Positions 51,400 through 60,746 of a stretch of DNA of 64,000 nt are shown here, one piece after another. Location: assembly GCA_950295325.1 (NCBI GenBank), contig OX485809.1, forward strand, positions 22,940,001 through 23,004,000, given 5' to 3'. The notes under the pieces were generated by a model, which was not told the DNA's origin, ran no database searches, and saw nothing but the letters and a program-made list of their open reading frames with translations. How positions within the stretch are numbered: the stretch's first letter is position 1; every line of letters starts with the position of its first letter. The position numbers and the translations under genes are program-made. This DNA is from Polytrichum commune (taxonomy: Eukaryota; Streptophyta; Polytrichopsida; Polytrichales; Polytrichaceae).

Positions 51400-52247
51400 G
51401 CGGGTTAGAAGGCCGGGGCCGGGCGGCCAAGAGAGGCGCCGGCCCTCCTATGTCCCGCACCTAGGGGCAAGGACAACCAGGAAGGCAATCTCCCTAGGGT
51501 GGCAGGTGTCAACACCACAAGCCTCGCGGGCAACCACCTAAACCAAGGAGGTGTCGACACCTGGCAAGGTGTTGGCCCGCGAGGCTTCTGAGCCGTTGAT
51601 GGGCCCGGCGCAATCTAATGGCCCGGATTCGAGGGTTTAGGGTGACCCCTTCCGCTCTCTCCTTCTCTCCCCTCCTCTTTTTTCTTTCTCTCTTTTTCTT
51701 CCTCTCTTCCTCCGCGCCAAGCGCCGCTCTTGGAAACGCCGCCGCCGCTTTCCATAGCGCCGCGCCAAGCGCTTCCTCTCGCACCTTTTGCTTTTGTCTT
51801 GGTCGCGCCGCTTCCCTTCATTCTTCTTTCTCCTTCATTCCTCTCCTCCTCTCTGATGCTTCTCCTCCTCTTCTCTCATTCTATTCCTCGTGTTATTGTC
51901 TTCCTCTTCTTATTCTCTCTTCTTGGTCCAGAGTGTTAGCTTTGAGTGAGTTCGGAGCGGTTTATTGTGTTGAACTCCTTACTTGTTTTGTAAAATTCAT
52001 GCATGGAGTGATTTTAGGTTGAGTAGAAGTGAGCACGGTCGAGTGTGATAGAAATGTAGAGGTCTTTCAAATTAGGCCTGAGTTTGCAAGAATCAGGGGG
52101 TTTGTGAGAAAGTTTTAGGGTGCTTGAGAGATTCATTGTGTTTCTGAGATCTTTGTGAGAGTTGTTCTTTAGTGCCACAACAGAGTTTCTGAGTCTGGTT
52201 GTAAGAAGCAGATTGTGAGAGCAGCTTTCAAGAGTTTGAAAGACAAG
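51400..52247 (+). promoter_or_regulatory. GC-rich promoter region and 5' UTR exon of the large element gene
   Basis: GC content jumps at about 51400. A CT-rich leader (about 51650-51720) and a non-coding stretch follow, ending in a strong donor (GACAAG then GTAAGC at 52248). The next acceptor, TTGCAG, ends at 53175 directly before the ATG. I infer transcription from this region with a 0.9-kb intron in the 5' UTR (52248-53175) that holds a palindrome cluster. The Pro/Ser/Phe-rich open frame at 51618-52022 is a composition artefact of the CT-rich leader. Confidence 0.45.
51519..51587. promoter_or_regulatory. Inverted repeat in the element promoter region
   Basis: AAGCCTCGCGGGC at 51519-51531 is the exact reverse complement of 51575-51587. 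Between and beside them lie GGTGTCAACACC and GGTGTCGACACC, which are themselves palindromic. The cluster sits just upstream of the CT-rich leader, so an operator-like role is possible but unproven. Confidence 0.45.
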
Positions 52248-52440
52248 GTAAGCAATTTGCATCAGTGCACACAATTTGCATCATTCCCTTTAGGTTCCTG
52301 TTACATATACAATGCATAAGCATTGTATATGTTGCCCAAGCATTAAACATGCATCTGGAAACACAGTAGTTTGGGGAGACGACCCAAACTCATATTAAAA
52401 TATAATAAATATTTGAATTGCAGCCTAAAATGAACTAAAT

Positions 52441-53148
52441 GTTTGGGTCGTTCGACCCAAACATTGCAGCCTCTTGTTTGGGTCGAGCGACCCAAACATT
52501 GGAGCCTCATTATGTTTGGGTCGCTCGACCCAAACATTACAGGGAGAAGAACTAAACCACATTGTAAAATATAAAAGAACTTCAAAAATTAAGTAAATGT
52601 TTGGGTCGTTCGACCCAAACATTGCAGACTGAAATGACTGGGTTGAGGTACCTAAATTTGCAGCCTAACATGTTTGGGTCGCTCGACCCAAACATTACAG
52701 GGAGAAGAACTAAACCACATTGTAAAATATAAAAGAACTTTGAAAATTAAGTGAATGTTTGGGTCGTTCGACCCAAACATTGCAGTCTGAAATGAATGGG
52801 TTGAGCTACCTAAATTTGCAGCCTAACATATTTGGGTCGCTCGACCCAAACATTACAGGGAGAAGAACTAAACCACATTGTAAAATATAAAAGAACTTCC
52901 AAAATTAAGTAATTGTTTGGGTCGTTCGACCCAAACATTGCAGTCTGAAATGAATGTGTTAAGATACCTAAATTTGCAGCCTCATCATGTTTGGGTCGCT
53001 CGACCCAAACATTACAGGGTGACCACCTAAACCACACTTTAAAATCTAAAAGATCTTTTAAAACGACTTTGAAAATTAAGTAAATGTTTGGGTCAATCCT
53101 CCAAATGTTAAATGCACATTGCAATACTTTGGGTCGATCGACCGAAAC
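52441..53148. repeat. Palindrome cluster in the 5' UTR intron of the large gene
   Basis: Nine intact or near-intact copies of the GTTTGGGTCG-arm palindrome occur from 52441 to 53010. A degenerate copy follows near 53084 and one with a single arm change at 53127-53148. Central bases run TT, AG, CT, TT, CT, TT, CT, TT, CT; the alternation shows tandem duplication of a unit of about 157 bases carrying one TT and one CT copy. A half-degenerate copy also lies near 52371. Surrounding sequence differs from the 78-bp array at 48.2 kb; only the palindrome is shared. Confidence 0.93.
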
Positions 53149-53175
53149 TCACAGTTTCGATTTCTTGGATTGCAG

Positions 53176-56100
53176 ATGGCCCCTAAAAAGAGACCAGGTG
53201 AAAGGTGGTTCATGCTCGCGCCAGACCACCTTTGGCAGGAGTATGAAACTCCACAGGACGATTCTTACGTCCCAAAAGATGGCGTCGTTTTGGCATGGTC
53301 CGTTCAGGTGGTGAAGGCATCCATGTTCAAGCTGCTATTCGTGGTGAAGGTGGGGACCCACGAGCAGCACACCTGGGCAACGCTGACGGGATGGGAGGTT
53401 GCGTCCGTCCAGTCTCTCGGGGACTACGTAGACGTGATACTGGAGAACTCCGCCGTGCAGAACGTCCACATGTTCATGCACCAGTTCTCCGAGCCCTTCG
53501 ACCCCCTGTACGCCAAGGAGACTTGCGTCGACCCTGAAACCATAAAACCAGAGGCCATATTCATAGATGGTAGTGTAACGAACACGAAGGTTGCGAGCAG
53601 GTTCACGAAGTTAAAACAGGCTATCACGGTTCTCAACAAGGCGCTGCAAAGCAAACCCAAGACGCAGCAGCCTGTGAGGCGGAAGGCAACGACGGAAGAA
53701 GGCGCAGGGTCCTCAAGACCACAAACTGTGAGGAAACCGCGGGCGGTCCCTGCAGACTCGAGACGGACGAGCACTACAACAACGCCGGCTGACAGCGAGA
53801 CGCCAACGCCATCAGGAAGCCGTCAGACGACCCCTTCCAAGAGGGGAAGAGAGTCATCGGGGATGACTGACGAGCCTGTTTCCCCGGAGCTCCGGATGCT
53901 GAAGCCTGGCCAAGAGGTGGATGCAGGCGAAATACAAAAAATAAACAACAACTTCGAGACAAAATGCCTGCACTGCTTCTTCATGGGCAGGGACTTCAAA
54001 TTCGAGGTCAACATTGCGCAGTGCCACCTTGCACCACCAGAGAAGTGCGTCCGAGCCAAGGAGGACGCCTACGTCGACTGGATGGTCGCTCAAATCTTGG
54101 GCGGGCAGTTCAAGGACGACAGGCAGACAATTGTTGTCATGCCACAAGGGCTGAAAAGAATGCCGACGCCTGAGATGTGGCCGGCAATCTCTAAAGGAGA
54201 CTTCTGGCTGATTGACGGGCAGCACAGTGTGGAGGCCTCGAAAAAAATCCAGCTGATGACCGAGTGGGACGACCCGAACAACCAGAAGGAGAAGCTAAAA
54301 GTTTGGAAGGCTTTGGTGGTTTGGTCGGACAACGAGACGGTCCTCAGCGACATCTCCAGGTTCTTCAACATGGGGAACAAAAAGAGGGCCTATCAGGCAT
54401 CGTGGATCAGAAACATCATGGCCTCGAGGGAGGTGTGGGAGTTTTATGGAAGGCCTCCCAAGGAAAGGGAGAATGCTAAAGACAAGAACCCCAAATGGGA
54501 GGTGAGTATGTTTGGGTCGATCGACCCAAACTCCTACATTGTTTTGTTGTCATCGCCAGGTTGATAGTTTGGGTCGGTCGACCCAAACTCTGAAATTATT
54601 TTGATATTGTCCCCAGGTTCATAGTTTGGGTCGGTCGACCCAAACTCTGAAATTGTTAAGATGTTTTCGCCAGGTTCATAGTTTGGGTCGTTCGACCCAA
54701 ACTGCTGTTGCATTTGTTTTTCCATTATGTGTTGTCTAACATGTGCTAATGTCTTCCTGTGCAGGACTTCAAATATCAAATGATCAATAAATTCTCCTCG
54801 ATCGACAATGCTAGCCACAAGCAGAAAAAGTATAACGAGCTGAGAGGAGAAATCTATTTGATCACAGCGTCCGATTCCGTATGGGCAAGATGGAAGAGTG
54901 TTTTTGAAAAACACGAGACGGGGGACCTCATGGACCCCGACACCGGCATGCGGTTCAACCAGACTACGCGCTTCAAGCAAATGAAGCCTCTGGTGAGGGA
55001 GTTCTTCAGAGCGCTTCAAGGTCTCTCCGAGACAGAGATGGGAAAAGCGGCGTCCCACATCCTACACGTGGAGACGACGGCGAAGAGATGCTGGGTCCAC
55101 CCTAAGATCGTCTTCACCAAACCCAAGATCTTCGTCCCTTCATGCTACACAATGAAGGAATGGACGGAGAACAGGAAGAAGAAGACGACCATCGTCCAGG
55201 AGCTGCACAAGCTTGTGCCAGAGAAGAAGCTCATCGTGGACGGAGAGGTCGACGAGGCGCACTGGAGGGCCTTCAAAGCCGAATATAAGTTTACCAGTGC
55301 GTCCATGGCGGCACTCATGAGGGAGGCGGGAGACGACTTCCTCAGATCCAAGCTCGTGAAGGGGGGGAGGAACCGGGCGCTTCCCGAACACTCAGTGCGG
55401 GCCTTCTCCAACTTCATAAAGGAGAAGAAGATCGTCAGTTTCGAAGGCGATGCGCAATTCAACATGGTCACTGTCGAACCTCTCAGGATCCAGGGTTGGC
55501 CGGGTTCTGAGTCAAGGAAGGCGATCAGGACTAGAGCCGGGGACCGCTTCCCCTTCGGAATGATAGACTTCAGGAACATCCCTGGAGCCTCATTCGAGGG
55601 GACTATGAGCACCCCTTTTTACGATCCTTTCTTGTCGAAGTTCGTGGACTACGCCAGCCCCAAATTCAGGGAGGTCGACGTCTGGCTCTGGATTGTCGAG
55701 GACAGAAGGGCAGAGCAGGTTTACGAGATCGTGCGCAAATTGCAGCCGGAGTATGCCGTCTCGAAATCTCACTACGTTGCTGCACCGGCGGAGGGGGCGT
55801 ACAGCACGCTGAAAGACAAGAAGACGAAGATCGTCAACGTGCTGTGTTTGTACTTCGTGTACAAAGCTGAGCTGCTTAAGGTGCCAAACCATCCCATAGC
55901 CAGGATGGAAAAGCTCTTCCAAGTCCAAGAAGGGTTGGGTACCAGCAGGAGCTTATATGACGAGGCGAAGTACGCCAACTACCCCGCGGATGAGCTGCGC
56001 ATGGAGTTCTACCTGCGGATGATGAGGACCCTCACGAAGAGAGGGGACTGCATCTTCAACGTTTTCGGGGGGTCCAAACCGATTTTTGCAGCCATGGTAA

Positions 56101-59100
56101 GCAGAAAACCCAGAAGTCCCTATACGTTCGGTTTGGGTCGAACGACCCAAACTAGGGGCATGCACAGTTTGGGTCGCTCGACCCAAACTAGGGCCATGCA
56201 TAGTTTGGGTCGAGCGACCCAAACTAACTATTCTTATTTTGTTTGGAAGTCATTTTCCATTATATGTTCATTTGGTGTTACTAATAGTATTGATTTTGAT
56301 TGTGCAGATGTCTGGGTTGAACATCTACTCCTATGTAGAGGATGCCGATGTTCAATTCTACAGGACCCAAAAGGCGCTGGCCAAGAGAATGGACATCCTC
56401 GACTGGATACCCGGATCCTACGTCGAAGAGATCGTCGAGGGGGGCGAGAATCCTTTGGATATTGCGAGGCGAATCAACCCGGGTGAATTCGCCATGCGGG
56501 CCCCCGTTCAATTGCCAGAGCCGCTCATCGGGTTGCATCCGGGCAATCCGTCTATGGGAGCAGGTGGCAGGGTTGGGGAGGAGGGGGAGGAAGACGAGGA
56601 GGAGGCGGAGGAGGAAGCAGAGAAAGTGGAGGGGGAGGTGGAGGAAGGGGCAACAGGATTCACTCAAGAATCCGAGGCCCCTCAGCGGAAGAAGGCCATG
56701 CGGCCTGCCACGCCGCAGAGCAGGCTGGTGCCCGCGTTGACGGTGGACGACGCCAAGGATATGTACTCGAGGGACGCGACGGCCACCTTCAGGGAGCGTA
56801 GAAGGATGAAGGGGAAGAAGCTGTACGGGGACTATGCGGTGGAGGAGACGATCGCAATAAGCTCCGAGGACGAGGACGACATGGAACTCGCCAAGAAGCT
56901 GAGGTCTGATCCTGCCTCCCCCAGAGCGTTCGCCGGGAATGTGAGGGTGAAACCGGAGGTCCTCACCGTGGAGGAGGCGAACGCAAAAATGCTCCGAGAC
57001 GAGGAGCAGCGTGTGCGACTGCAGAGGGCTGCCGCCGAGGAACCCTCTGTCCGCAACGAAGTCGCGGAGTTGAGGGCTCTCCTGTTGGAGCAGGAGCGGC
57101 AAAGGGCGATGTCCCAAACTCCGTCCCAAGCGGACCTCATCACGCAAGTGATCCAGGGCATGCTGGCGCAGGGATTGGTGATGGCTCCCCCGAGTTCATT
57201 CCCTCACTTGCCCGCAGGCTTCCCTCCACAGGATATCCGCCCGCGGCCGGCGTTGGAGCATTCCTTCAGCTTCGCGGATTTGCTGCAGCCGCACGCCCGT
57301 CCTTACGCGCCTGTGCAGCAGGTGGATGATCCAAACCTTTGGCGCGTCCCCGGAGCGTCCAGCTCGTTGGCACCCCCCCCCCGCTCCGGCCTCCCATCCT
57401 CTTGCCCCCACACCACCAGCGGGACGACCCCCACATGTTTGGGTCGTCCGACCCAAACAGTGCCGACGTTGCAGCGTCGCAGAGCGACCCTCGCCAAGCA
57501 GCAGGGTTTGGGTCGGCCGACCCAAACCCCGTCCCCCATCAGACCCCGGTCGACGAGCCTATGCTAGATGTTGAAGGCCCGCAAGGGCCTGGTGATACCT
57601 CTACTCCTAACCCAGTCGATGAACCAATGCATGATGCGCATGCGGAGGTTGGGTTGGGACAAAGGCCTGACAGTCAGCCTTTGCAGGAGCAGGTTGCGGC
57701 TGACGGCGTCGTCGGAGGCGGCGGTGACAGAGGTGGGGCAGCGCACGCGATGCCGGCATCAACGTCGTCAAGGCACGACCAAGGCGAGGTAATGCACTGA
57801 CCCCACTCAGTTTGGGTCGGCCGACCCAAACTTCCTGGGTCTTTGACTTCTTGCCTTGGTCGTGTCCCCTAGCTAGGACGAACTTAGGCCCCCCCCCCGG
57901 CACTCGCGCCCTTCGTCACCCCCAGCGACCATTCGTTCGTCCACCTACCCCCGGCTTTGCAACGAAGTCTTCATCACGGCGGCCCGTCTCTTCAATTTTT
58001 TCTAGATGTAGAAGTAGGCTAGTTTGAACGCATCGTTCAACGCGGCTCCCCCAATCAAGATGTACATAGAGCATTGTATATAATATAATCACCATTTTTG
58101 ACTCCTATATACTTGTATATTGTGTTTGAATGTATTTTGTATGCTCTTGTATCCCTTGTATCCCTTGTTGCACCCCCTCCAAAATGAATCAAATGCTTTT
58201 GTGTTTGCACCGAGAACGCTCGTTTCCTTAATGCTTCGTTTGGACATAGCATGACATAAGTCGCCCCCGTTTTCTCTCGCTCGTATCCGCAGGGCTCGGA
58301 GCATAGCGTAGCGGCTCCCCGACGCTCTTCTCCAAGGAGCGCAGAGGGCAGCACGGCGGCCCCCCCGGTTTTACCCGCCCCGCCCCCGCTGCCGAAGAAA
58401 CGATTCCTGGTGTTAGACCTGAACGGTGTCCTCGTGCAGTGCGTTCATTGCCCTAGGGCCCCCACAGTGCCCTTTTGCAAGCCCGAGGACGCTAATTACG
58501 ACGGGCCGCCCACGTTCATAAAGAGCAAACTAGTTCACCTCCGCCCGTGGCTTCGGACCTTCCTCCAGATCGCCCAACAACGATGGTGGGTGGTCGTGTG
58601 GAGCTCCATGAAGGCCGAGAACACCAATGCAGTCGTGGAGTTCATCTTCAAGGGCATCGAGCCCCCCTGCATGGTCCTAGCACAGGAAGCCTGTAGAATA
58701 TTGTACACACCGGACGGCAAAGTCGTCAAAAAACCAAACAACCCCGCTTCCCCCCAATACCTCAAGGTCTTGAAGCCCATTTTTTGGGACCAGCGACCGT
58801 CCTTGATAGGCGTCCCCTACGACGTCCGCCCCACCCGCGAGAACACGCTCATGGTGGACGACAGCGCCGCAAAGAACATGTTGAACCCGACGGCCAACTT
58901 CATAGTGTGCCCTACGTGGACGGTCGAGAAGGTCCGGGACCGATTTTTGTTAGACCTTAGTAAATACCTCCAGGCGCTCTGGGGAAGCGGACTTCCCGTA
59001 AACAATTTTGTTAGGAATAATCCCATAGGCGAGAGATACTTGGATCCACGAGACCATTTGTACAGAGAGTTGTTATCTCACGCGAAATTTAACAAGCTCA

Positions 59101-59105
59101 TTTGA
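53176..59105 (+). CDS. Large element protein: ParB-like, methyltransferase-like and FCP1-like phosphatase domains
   Basis: Exons 53176-54501, 54765-56096, 56308-57788 and 58293-59105 have GT-AG phase-0 introns and give about 1650 residues. Exon 1 starts MAPKKRPGERW and holds a basic Ser/Thr-rich linker and FWLIDGQHSVEASKK near residues 344-358, resembling the DGxHR/ParB nuclease fold. Exon 2 ends GDCIFNVFGGSKPIFAAM (869-886), which with MSGLNIYSYVEDAD of exon 3 matches motif I of N4/N6-type DNA methyltransferases (D.F.GSG..AA). At the expected DPPY position I see only IDFRNIPG (about 709), so catalysis is doubtful. Exon 3 has an acidic tract and a Glu-rich helix. Exon 4 carries VLDLNGVLVQ, VVVWSSMKAEN and TLMVDDSAAKNM, the plant FCP1-like HAD pattern (second Asp replaced by Asn). 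Exon 3 changes frame at a run of ten C (57373-57382), so one base is missing or assembly is wrong. Confidence 0.7.
54510..54702. repeat. Four palindromes in intron 1
   Basis: Four perfect GTTTGGGTCG-arm palindromes, spaced about 57 bases apart, have centres AT, GT, GT and TT. They fill most of the intron 54502-54764; the first begins eight bases inside the donor. Confidence 0.95.
56131..56224. repeat. Three palindromes in intron 2
   Basis: Three perfect copies with centres AA, CT and AG are separated by short spacers containing CTAGGGCATGCA-like sequence. They lie in the intron 56097-56307, which splits the methyltransferase-like motif region. Confidence 0.95.
57437..57527. repeat. Two palindromes inside coding exon 3
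   Basis: Perfect copies at 57437-57458 (centre TC) and 57506-57527 (centre GC) fall within the Pro-rich end of exon 3, just after the poly-C frameshift. In the frame that leads to exon 4 they encode MFGSSDPNS and FGSADPNP. They are the only copies found in coding sequence. Confidence 0.9.
57810..57831. repeat. One palindrome in intron 3
   Basis: A single perfect copy with centre GC lies 21 bases into the intron 57789-58292. The rest of this intron has no further copies. Confidence 0.92.
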
Positions 59106-59248
59106 GACAGTACGTGTGTTTGTATGTGTGTGTGTGTATATGCGCCTACCCATTTTGTGTAATTTACGCTTCATATGTATCTTGATTTTCACGCGCTCTA
59201 TCTCCCCCCTTTTCCTTGGGTTTTGTTTTGTTCCAATTTTGGCTCCAG

Positions 59249-60056
59249 CGTTTGGAGCCCTCGATTGACGTCGTCAGCGAGTCAGACTTGGGGAGCTTCT
59301 TCTACGAGACCGTTTACGACGCCGCGTCAACCATCGACTACTCCAAGGAGCCTCTTGACGCCGGCGTCGTCGATAGCCCCCCACCCAAGCAAATCTTCCG
59401 GCGATCTGCGTCCCCGTCACCGCTCAAAGGCATAAATCGCAAATGCGTCCGGACATCCCCCTCTCGGCCCGGCGGCAGTAGTACACCTCAACGGCGGCTG
59501 CGGATGGACGCTCGGCCTACGAAGAGTGGAACCCTTCCTATTCCTTTGCGGGATGCCTTGCCCCTCCTCGCCAACTCCGACGGGAACGCCCCCGGTGACA
59601 AGGTGAACCCCCCCCCCCCCCAAAAAAACATGGTTATCCGCGCATTACAATCATTTTGCACTTAAAAAATGAATGTGTGACACGTTTGGGTCTTCCTCCC
59701 TAAACTAACACATGTGTTCGTGCGTTGACGCGTTGCAGGTTGCTCCCACCCGTAAACCTATGCGGTCTAGTGCGTCCATCGAGTTGGAGCGTTTCTACTC
59801 CATGACCAGAAATGCAAGACAGTCCACTTCATCGTATTCGAATTCTTCGTCGTATAATTCGGGCGGCCGACGGAATACAAAATGTGTTATTGATGGCGTT
59901 CACCCCAAGAATGGCTATAGTCGCGGGGCGGAGATTTTCAGGAATGTTGAAGCAATGCGAGCAAAAGAAGCTGCAGCAAAAGAAAAAGAGGCAAAAGAAA
60001 AAAAAGCAAAAGAAAATGAAGCAAAAGAAAAAGAGGTAGTATCCGAGGCTAGATAG
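59249..60056 (+). CDS. Two further exons, basic Ser/Pro-rich protein with Lys-Glu coiled coil
   Basis: Exons 59249-59602 (RLEPSIDVVSESDLGSFFYE...) and 59739-60056 (VAPTRKPMRSS...) join across a GT-AG phase-0 intron and end at the TAG at 60054-60056. The last 40 residues are repeats of Lys, Glu and Ala (AKEKEAKEKK), predicting a charged helix. No ATG or promoter is evident at the start, and the first exon has an acceptor-like GGCTCCAG. It may therefore be the 3' end of the preceding large gene, detached by the TGA at 59103-59105, or a separate gene. The donor after that stop (GTACGT at 59110) is out of phase. Confidence 0.45.
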
Positions 60057-60218
60057 GCCATAGTAGGCGTAGGGTTTTGGGCCATAGGCAAGAACATTTT
60101 GGGTCGCACTATCCAATGCATGTGTGGTGTTAGCATGATATGCATTTTACATGCCACACTTTGTATGTTTTTTTTTTGCAATAATACAAGTTAGACATGA
60201 TTTCCCCTTCCATATGGT

Positions 60219-60455
60219 CTAAGGTTTGGATTGCCCTACCTAAACCATCACAAATATGAGTTTGGAATATTTTGTATGCAATATTATATTGGTTAACATA
60301 TTAACCCTTCAATAAGATCTATGGTTTGGATTGCCCTACCTAAACCATATTCATACAAGCTCTAATATTTTGTGTGCAATAATATGAATGTTTTAAGGTT
60401 TCCCCTTAAATGTGGTCTAAGATTTGGATTGCCCACCCTAAACCATCACAAATAT
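60219..60455. repeat. Three degenerate palindromes in the right subterminal region
   Basis: Three tandem units of about 100 bases each contain GTTTGGATTG, CC, CTACCTAAAC or a close variant (ATTTGGATTG, CC, CACCCTAAAC). Length (22) and position of the 2-base centre match the intact family, with four arm substitutions, three of them transitions. They appear to be decayed copies. Similar degenerate forms occur near 59684 and 60096. Confidence 0.7.
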
Positions 60456-60577
60456 GAGTTATTTATGGGGTTCTTGGTCTAAACACCTGCTTCAAAGTGT
60501 TCGCATCTTACAACTTTCTCCAATATGTGTTCCATTTATCCTTGTTCTTATTTATGTGAATGTCTCAAAATGCCCAA

Positions 60578-60605
60578 AAAGTCTCAATTTAACGAATATA
60601 GTGTT
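60578..60605 (-). repeat. Right terminal inverted repeat of the 16.2-kb element
   Basis: Twenty-eight bases, the exact reverse complement of 44417-44444. The target duplication AAGT follows at 60606-60609. Confidence 0.93.
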
Positions 60606-60746
60606 AAGTGTAAGTGTAGGTAGTTATGATTTTGAATTTGAGAGTTGATTTCTGGTTGTCTCGGTCCCGAGACTGAATTTTACCCTATCAAACCATACTA
60701 TCTCAGTCTGAAATAAGAGTTATATTGTAATCTTATATATGTGTAA
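60606..60746. repeat. Outer palindrome array resumes right of the insertion
   Basis: The sequence from AAGTGTAAGTGTAGG onward, including a TGTCTCGG-TC-CCGAGACT copy at about 60657, is nearly identical to the unit at 44260-44410. This shows directly that the 16.2-kb element split one tandem array. Confidence 0.9.

Larger units (their letters stand above)
49264..51400. other. AT-rich interior of the 16.2-kb element, no gene
   Basis: This is the divergent intergenic space between the transposase and the large plus-strand gene. It has no coding signal. It holds a foldback repeat at 49888-50023 and a short telomere-like run at 50832-50868, and no palindromes of the element's own family. Confidence 0.6.
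44417..60605. mobile_element. Complete 16.2-kb DNA transposon with 28-bp TIRs, nested in the array
   Basis: The first 28 bases (beginning AACACTATATTCG, ending GAGACTTT) are the exact reverse complement of the last 28 (60578-60605). AAGT flanks both sides (44413-44416 and 60606-60609). Another unit of the surrounding array gives the empty site GATCTAAGTGTAAGTGTAGG near 44260-44280: the left flank ends GATCTAAGT and the right flank resumes AAGTGTAAGTGTAGG. A 5-bp TAAGT duplication with one base less TIR is equally consistent. The element encodes a DUF7869-type transposase on the minus strand and a ParB/methyltransferase-like/FCP1-like gene on the plus strand, with a family-specific palindrome in their 5' regions and introns. 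Identical TIRs over 28 bases suggest fairly recent insertion. Confidence 0.93.

Noticed and set aside
51618-52022. 134-residue open frame rich in Ser, Phe and Leu resembling a signal peptide
   Set aside because: Lies in a CT-rich leader upstream of the large element gene; composition explains the hydrophobic look.
58998-59000. Possible donor (GTAAAC) that would extend the phosphatase exon to the exon at 59249 in phase
   Set aside because: It would delete the NNFVRNNPIGERYL segment, which matches the normal C-terminal end of plant FCP1-like proteins, so the stop at 59105 is preferred.
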